A stretch of 34,408 nt of DNA. It comes from an uncultured euryarchaeote (GTDB lineage Archaea > Thermoplasmatota > Poseidoniia > Poseidoniales > Poseidoniaceae). Below the pieces are notes generated by a model. The model was not told the DNA's origin. It worked only from the letters and a program-made list of their open reading frames with translations, and did not search any database. Within the stretch, counting starts at the first letter, position 1. Every line of letters begins with the position of its first letter. Location of the stretch: NCBI GenBank assembly GCA_937894115.1, contig CALBFP010000210.1, positions 1-34,408 on the forward strand, in the 5' to 3' direction. A program made the position numbers and the translations under genes. Below are positions 31,753-34,408 of the stretch, piece after piece.

Positions 31753-32682
31753 TTATTCGAGAAGTTGGTGGATGCCACGCGCCAATGCTTCACCAGCATC
31801 AATGACGGATCGGGGGTTGGATAGGCTTCCAGTGGCATGAACACCATCCACATACTGGGTCAATCTTCGAATAGCTCCTCCAGTAAAGAGGCCGTGTGAA
31901 CATGCTGCATGAACCTCAACCGCTCCTTGCGAGCGGAGAGCGTCCGCAGCGCGACAAATGGTTCCACCCGTGGCAATCATATCATCGACGATTGCAACAA
32001 TTTTGCCTTTGACATCCAAGTCTTTGGCCTTGTGAACAATGGTGTGAGCATCGATGCGTGTTTTCTCTAGGTACGAGAATTCACACCCGATAAGATTGGC
32101 AACTTGACTTGCACGATCAATTGCACCCTTGTCGGGTGAGAGGATGAAATCAGGATTCACTTCGTTCTTGAGATGAGAAGCGAGTTCGGGCATTGCCGAG
32201 GTAAATGCTACAGGAACAGAGAAGTTTTGCAGAACCTCAGGAGCATGCAAGTCGAGTACTGCGATTCCATCGCATTGAGAGGCAAGCATGTCAGCAATGG
32301 TTCTCGCTGAAATGACTTCTCCTGGCTTGAAACGCTTGTCCTGTCGAGAATATCCAAAATATGGCACCGCAAGGTAGACTCCGGGGCCAATATCTTCCAT
32401 TTTTTGCGGTTCGATACCTCGAAGGTTCTCCAGATAGCCTTTGCGCACATCGGATACAGCTTTGAGAATCAGCATGGTTTCTACAATACCTGCGTCCGGG
32501 AACGTGTTTGAAACCACAACCACCGGTTCGGATCGAATCGTTTGAATAGCATCCTCAGGTATTCGTATGTATCCTTCCGAGTCAGGAAATCTACGAGCCT
32601 CGAGTCGGACATGATTCCATCCCAGTGATTGCGCGAGTTGCTCTGCCACTTGTTGCGCGTTGCTCCCGGAGACGACGACCAT
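31753..32682 (-). CDS. prs: Ribose-phosphate pyrophosphokinase
   Basis: Makes PRPP from ribose 5-phosphate and ATP, for purine, pyrimidine, His and Trp synthesis. At 309 residues it is full length. RRFPDSEGYIRI, the flexible catalytic loop region YFGYSRQDKRFKPGE, VLDLHAPE, the KGAIDRA stretch and the PRPP-binding motif AIVDDMIATGGT are all intact. The start is ATG 32682, 77 nt after the tRNA gene's encoded CCA end on the same strand. It is followed by the separately promoted ribosomal operon. Confidence 0.96.
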   Translation of the reverse strand: MVVVSGSNAQQVAEQLAQSLGWNHVRLEARRFPDSEGYIRIPEDAIQTIRSEPVVVVSNTFPDAGIVETMLILKAVSDVRKGYLENLRGIEPQKMEDIGPGVYLAVPYFGYSRQDKRFKPGEVISARTIADMLASQCDGIAVLDLHAPEVLQNFSVPVAFTSAMPELASHLKNEVNPDFILSPDKGAIDRASQVANLIGCEFSYLEKTRIDAHTIVHKAKDLDVKGKIVAIVDDMIATGGTICRAADALRSQGAVEVHAACSHGLFTGGAIRRLTQYVDGVHATGSLSNPRSVIDAGEALARGIHQLLE

Positions 32683-32762
32683 CGGCTTCCCTCATGTCGT
32701 GCTGAGCGCCGCCCGTTCATCTTCTTTGCGAGTCTATCGACACGACGTTGCTCATGGGTTGG

Positions 32763-32836
32763 TGCGCGAGGCAGGACTTGAACCTGCGACCTCCCGGTTA
32801 TCAGCCGGGTGCTCTAACCGACTAAGCCACCCGCGC
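32763..32836 (-). tRNA. tRNA-Ile (GAT)
   Basis: On the minus strand, acceptor GCGCGGG pairs with CTCGCGC (one G-U pair), discriminator A, with CCA encoded at 32762-32760. The anticodon loop CTGATAA puts GAT at 32802-32800. The D arm GGCTTAGTCGGTTAGAGC and T arm GCAGGTTCAAGTCCTGC are canonical. No intron is present. Confidence 0.97.
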
Positions 32837-32890
32837 AAGGGCAAGTCTGCGACTTTCAACCCTGTGATAAGAATGACGGTCGGTTGAGAA

Positions 32891-33481
32891 TCACTCTTCG
32901 TTGAAATCTGGATCGTTTATTGCAATGTAAGAAGGCAATTGCAACACACGATCAAATGTTCGTGAAAGAACAATTTCATCAAGACGCTCTCGGGTTCGAG
33001 CAAACGCCGTCAATGGAATTCGAATGTCTTCTTCAATCCCATATTGCTTTTGAGCGTGAAGTCGTGTTCGAACAATGAATCCTTTGTAGGTTCGCTTTAC
33101 TTTGACCATGCCGGTAATTACACCGACTTCTCTTCCTTGATTGTCGAGTACCGCACGATCCAACATTTCATCGGGTGCGTACAGTTTTTCATCAATTCGT
33201 ATTGTGTTGCGCCATCGTCGTTGCAGTTCTCGCATCGATTTTGAAAGCTTTACAGTTCCATCGGTTTGGATGCTGTGTACCAATTCCTTAGGAAGCGGTG
33301 CAAGTTCTGCTGGTTTTCTCATGTACTCATCAGCAACATCAGATTCCACTTGTATGCGCATCGATTGGACGCGCGCCTCGTTTGGGTGATGTCGTTCACC
33401 AACGATCGTTCCTACTTTTTTGTTGTTCACATAGACATCCCGGTGTACCAATTCCTGGATGTTGTATTCTTTGTCTGCCAT
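32891..33481 (-). CDS. PRC-barrel-like protein
   Basis: A protein of 196 residues. Two segments have the PRC-barrel pattern: VYVNNKKVGTIVGERHHPNEARVQSM near the start, and VLDNQGREVGVITGMVKVK at about residues 115-133, followed by long beta strands. Tandem PRC-barrel proteins occur in many euryarchaea, some with roles in cell division or RNA metabolism. No catalytic motif is seen. ATG 33481 is preferred over ATG 33493, because the latter directly abuts the Shine-Dalgarno GAGGAG with no spacer. The leader holds a hairpin around that site. The gene is divergent from the aminotransferase across an AT-rich spacer of 401 nt. Confidence 0.7.
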   Translation of the reverse strand: MADKEYNIQELVHRDVYVNNKKVGTIVGERHHPNEARVQSMRIQVESDVADEYMRKPAELAPLPKELVHSIQTDGTVKLSKSMRELQRRWRNTIRIDEKLYAPDEMLDRAVLDNQGREVGVITGMVKVKRTYKGFIVRTRLHAQKQYGIEEDIRIPLTAFARTRERLDEIVLSRTFDRVLQLPSYIAINDPDFNEE

Positions 33482-33493
33482 ATTTTTTCCCAT

Positions 33494-33519
33494 CTCCTCG
33501 GGTCGTGCCCGGTTAGGAG
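33494..33519 (-). promoter_or_regulatory. Hairpin pairing the PRC-gene Shine-Dalgarno
   Basis: On the minus strand CTCCT, AAC (bulge), CGGG, loop CACGA, CCCG, AGGAG forms a stem of 5 plus 4 pairs with a 3-nt bulge. The closing AGGAG arm is the core of the Shine-Dalgarno. The 5' arm lies close to the transcript start predicted from the TATA box at 33537-33545, so the fold exists only if the RNA starts at or before about 33519. Confidence 0.45.
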
Positions 33520-33536
33520 GTCTTCAGCCGATGCAT

Positions 33537-33545
33537 CATATATAC
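33537..33545 (-). promoter_or_regulatory. TATA box of the PRC-barrel gene
   Basis: The minus strand reads GTATATATG, a strong archaeal TATA element. It predicts a transcript start around 33513-33519 and a leader of about 35 nt before ATG 33481. Confidence 0.6.
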
Positions 33546-33882
33546 TCTTCGACCCCAAAAATTAACATTTCAATTGAATTTTTTTTATTTTTGAGTTTAA
33601 TTTGTATTGGGGATTGTAAAATAAATCAAAAAACAGATGTCGTATAATTTCAATTTGTACTGTAATTTTGATTTGTTGAAAATCGGTTTTCAATTGCAAT
33701 CGTGACTGATCACGGTAGGGAAGCCGAAAACGATTTCTTCTGCGAATAAAATGCAATTTTTCCTAATTTTCAATTGCAGATTGCAAAAAAACGTCGAGGA
33801 GAGATCCTCTGTGCAATCGTTGATTCTTCTCTTCTCTTGGCTCTAGGGCTATGTTCAAGGAGTCCTTTGACAGGGAGTATAC
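33546..33882. repeat. AT-rich spacer with phased TTTCAATT boxes
   Basis: The noncoding region between the divergent PRC-barrel and aminotransferase genes is far more AT-rich than the rest of the window. TTTCAATTG occurs at 33568-33576, 33688-33696 and 33768-33776, and TTTCAATTT at 33648-33656; successive distances are 80, 40 and 80 nt. The third and fourth boxes extend to the identical 12-mer TTTTCAATTGCA. The first is the core of a 10-bp palindrome, TTCAATTGAA. Two small inverted repeats also occur: CGTGA-CTGA-TCACG (33701-33714) and GAGGA-GAGA-TCCTC (33796-33809). GCAATCGT recurs at 33696 and 33813. Possible roles are an operator array, an upstream activating element or a replication-origin-like element. 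No gene is seen in it. Confidence 0.6.
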
Positions 33883-34408
33883 ATGGCGGATAATCCGACC
33901 GCAGTCCTGAAACGTCTCCGGGCATCCAGTGGGTCCAAGGAAACCATTGGACTCAGTGACGATATCATCGAGGATTTTTGCAATTCCGATGCGGAACTTG
34001 TTCAAGCAATCCATGAGGCCGGAGTGGTGCATCAAGGCTTACTCGAAGAATTTGGAAAGGACGTTATGTCTTTGCCAGAACCAGAATTGATCAAACATCT
34101 TCAATCGGACTATGTCAACTTCTATGCACCTGCAACTGTGAATCCTTACATCCCAATCGCAGGTCGAGGACCATGGCTCATTACAGTCTGTGGCGCTGTT
34201 CTTCACGACAACGGTGGCTACGGTATGCTTGGAAGCGGACATGGCCCGTCTTCGATTATTGATGCCATGAGCGAGAATTGGGTCATGGCCAATGTTATGA
34301 CACCATCGTTTTCACAAAAGCGACTGGGAGACCGCTTGCGCAAGGAACTTGGCCACACACGAGGATGGTGTCCCTTCGACCGCTTCATTTGCATGAACAG
34401 CGGTTCTG
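33883..34408 (+). CDS. Class III aminotransferase-like protein, 5' part
   Basis: The reading frame is open from ATG 33883 to the window end (175 residues seen). After a helical N-terminal extension of about 60 residues, the sequence NFYAPATVNPYIPIAGRGPWLITVCG, then HDNGGYGMLGSGHGPSSIIDAM and FICMNSGS, follows the opening of class III (ornithine/lysine/GABA-type) PLP aminotransferases, with the PLP-phosphate-binding Ser-Gly stretch just starting at the edge. The catalytic lysine lies outside the window, so activity cannot be judged. AAGGAG at 33858-33863 is about 19 nt before the ATG, too far for a standard ribosome-binding site. AGGGAG at 33872-33877 is closer (5 nt) and is the likely site. 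Confidence 0.75.
   Translation, partial: MADNPTAVLKRLRASSGSKETIGLSDDIIEDFCNSDAELVQAIHEAGVVHQGLLEEFGKDVMSLPEPELIKHLQSDYVNFYAPATVNPYIPIAGRGPWLITVCGAVLHDNGGYGMLGSGHGPSSIIDAMSENWVMANVMTPSFSQKRLGDRLRKELGHTRGWCPFDRFICMNSGS

Noticed and set aside
33546-33882. Naming the AT-rich spacer as the replication origin
   Set aside because: No orc1/cdc6 gene, known ORB sequence or skew information is visible in the window. It is kept only as one hypothesis for the phased boxes.

Overview
The window reads as a chromosome segment of a planktonic archaeon of the Marine Group II / Poseidoniales type (Thermoplasmatota). This is inferred from gene content; no rRNA is present. The archaeal markers are an EF-1alpha plus uS10 pair, a Gins51-type GINS subunit, family B DNA polymerase, the archaeal order L7Ae - S28e - L24e - Ndk - aIF5B, archaeal-type HAD phosphoglycolate phosphatase, and a CDP-alcohol phosphotransferase of the archaetidylserine synthase type. 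Moderate GC, tightly packed genes, very large secreted proteins with Ca-binding repeats and a PGF-CTERM-like tail also fit that group. No rRNA, insertion sequence, CRISPR array or prophage was seen.

Layout. 1-320: the tail of a broken or truncated surface protein. 321-7028: PolB, a PKD lipoprotein, EF-1alpha, uS10, and a convergent GINS subunit. 7029-13452: a divergent control region and a 2106-residue secreted, membrane-anchored protein. 13484-16208: tRNA-Leu(CAA), a PIN-domain protein fused to a long helical region, and a HAD phosphatase. 16304-20805 (+): heavy-metal P-type ATPase, ArsR-like winged-helix regulator, triple zinc-ribbon protein, and membrane lipid synthase. 20907-25800 (+): a giant coiled-coil protein and a secreted protein with thrombospondin-type-3 Ca repeats. 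25801-28421 (-): MoxR ATPase, ParA ATPase, a ribbon-helix-helix protein and a tiny PIN-like protein. 28503-32682 (-): PRPP synthetase, then the L7Ae-S28e-L24e-Ndk-aIF5B translation operon with its own TATA box. 32763-33481 (-): tRNA-Ile(GAT) and a PRC-barrel protein. 33546-33882: an AT-rich spacer. 33883-end: a partial class III aminotransferase.

The signals that most deserve a second look are: (a) four TTTCAATT boxes in the AT-rich spacer, spaced exactly 80, 40 and 80 nt apart; (b) three genes whose Shine-Dalgarno sequence lies in the 3' arm of a predicted mRNA hairpin (positions 7105-7127, 30331-30343, 33494-33519), the first being a perfect 10-bp stem; (c) a ParA / ribbon-helix-helix / degenerate-PIN gene trio that could be either a SegAB-like segregation module or a decayed VapBC pair beside ParA; (d) overlapping inverted repeats between the divergent GINS and giant surface-protein genes.

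Several starts were moved inward from the longest reading frame, because the upstream GTG or ATG sits in or against the Shine-Dalgarno itself (L24e, Ndk, PIN-like gene, PRC-barrel gene), because the long frame overlaps a neighbouring gene (P-type ATPase, lipoprotein), or because the shorter form better fits the ribosome-binding site or family start (L7Ae, ribbon-helix-helix gene, ParA, coiled-coil gene).
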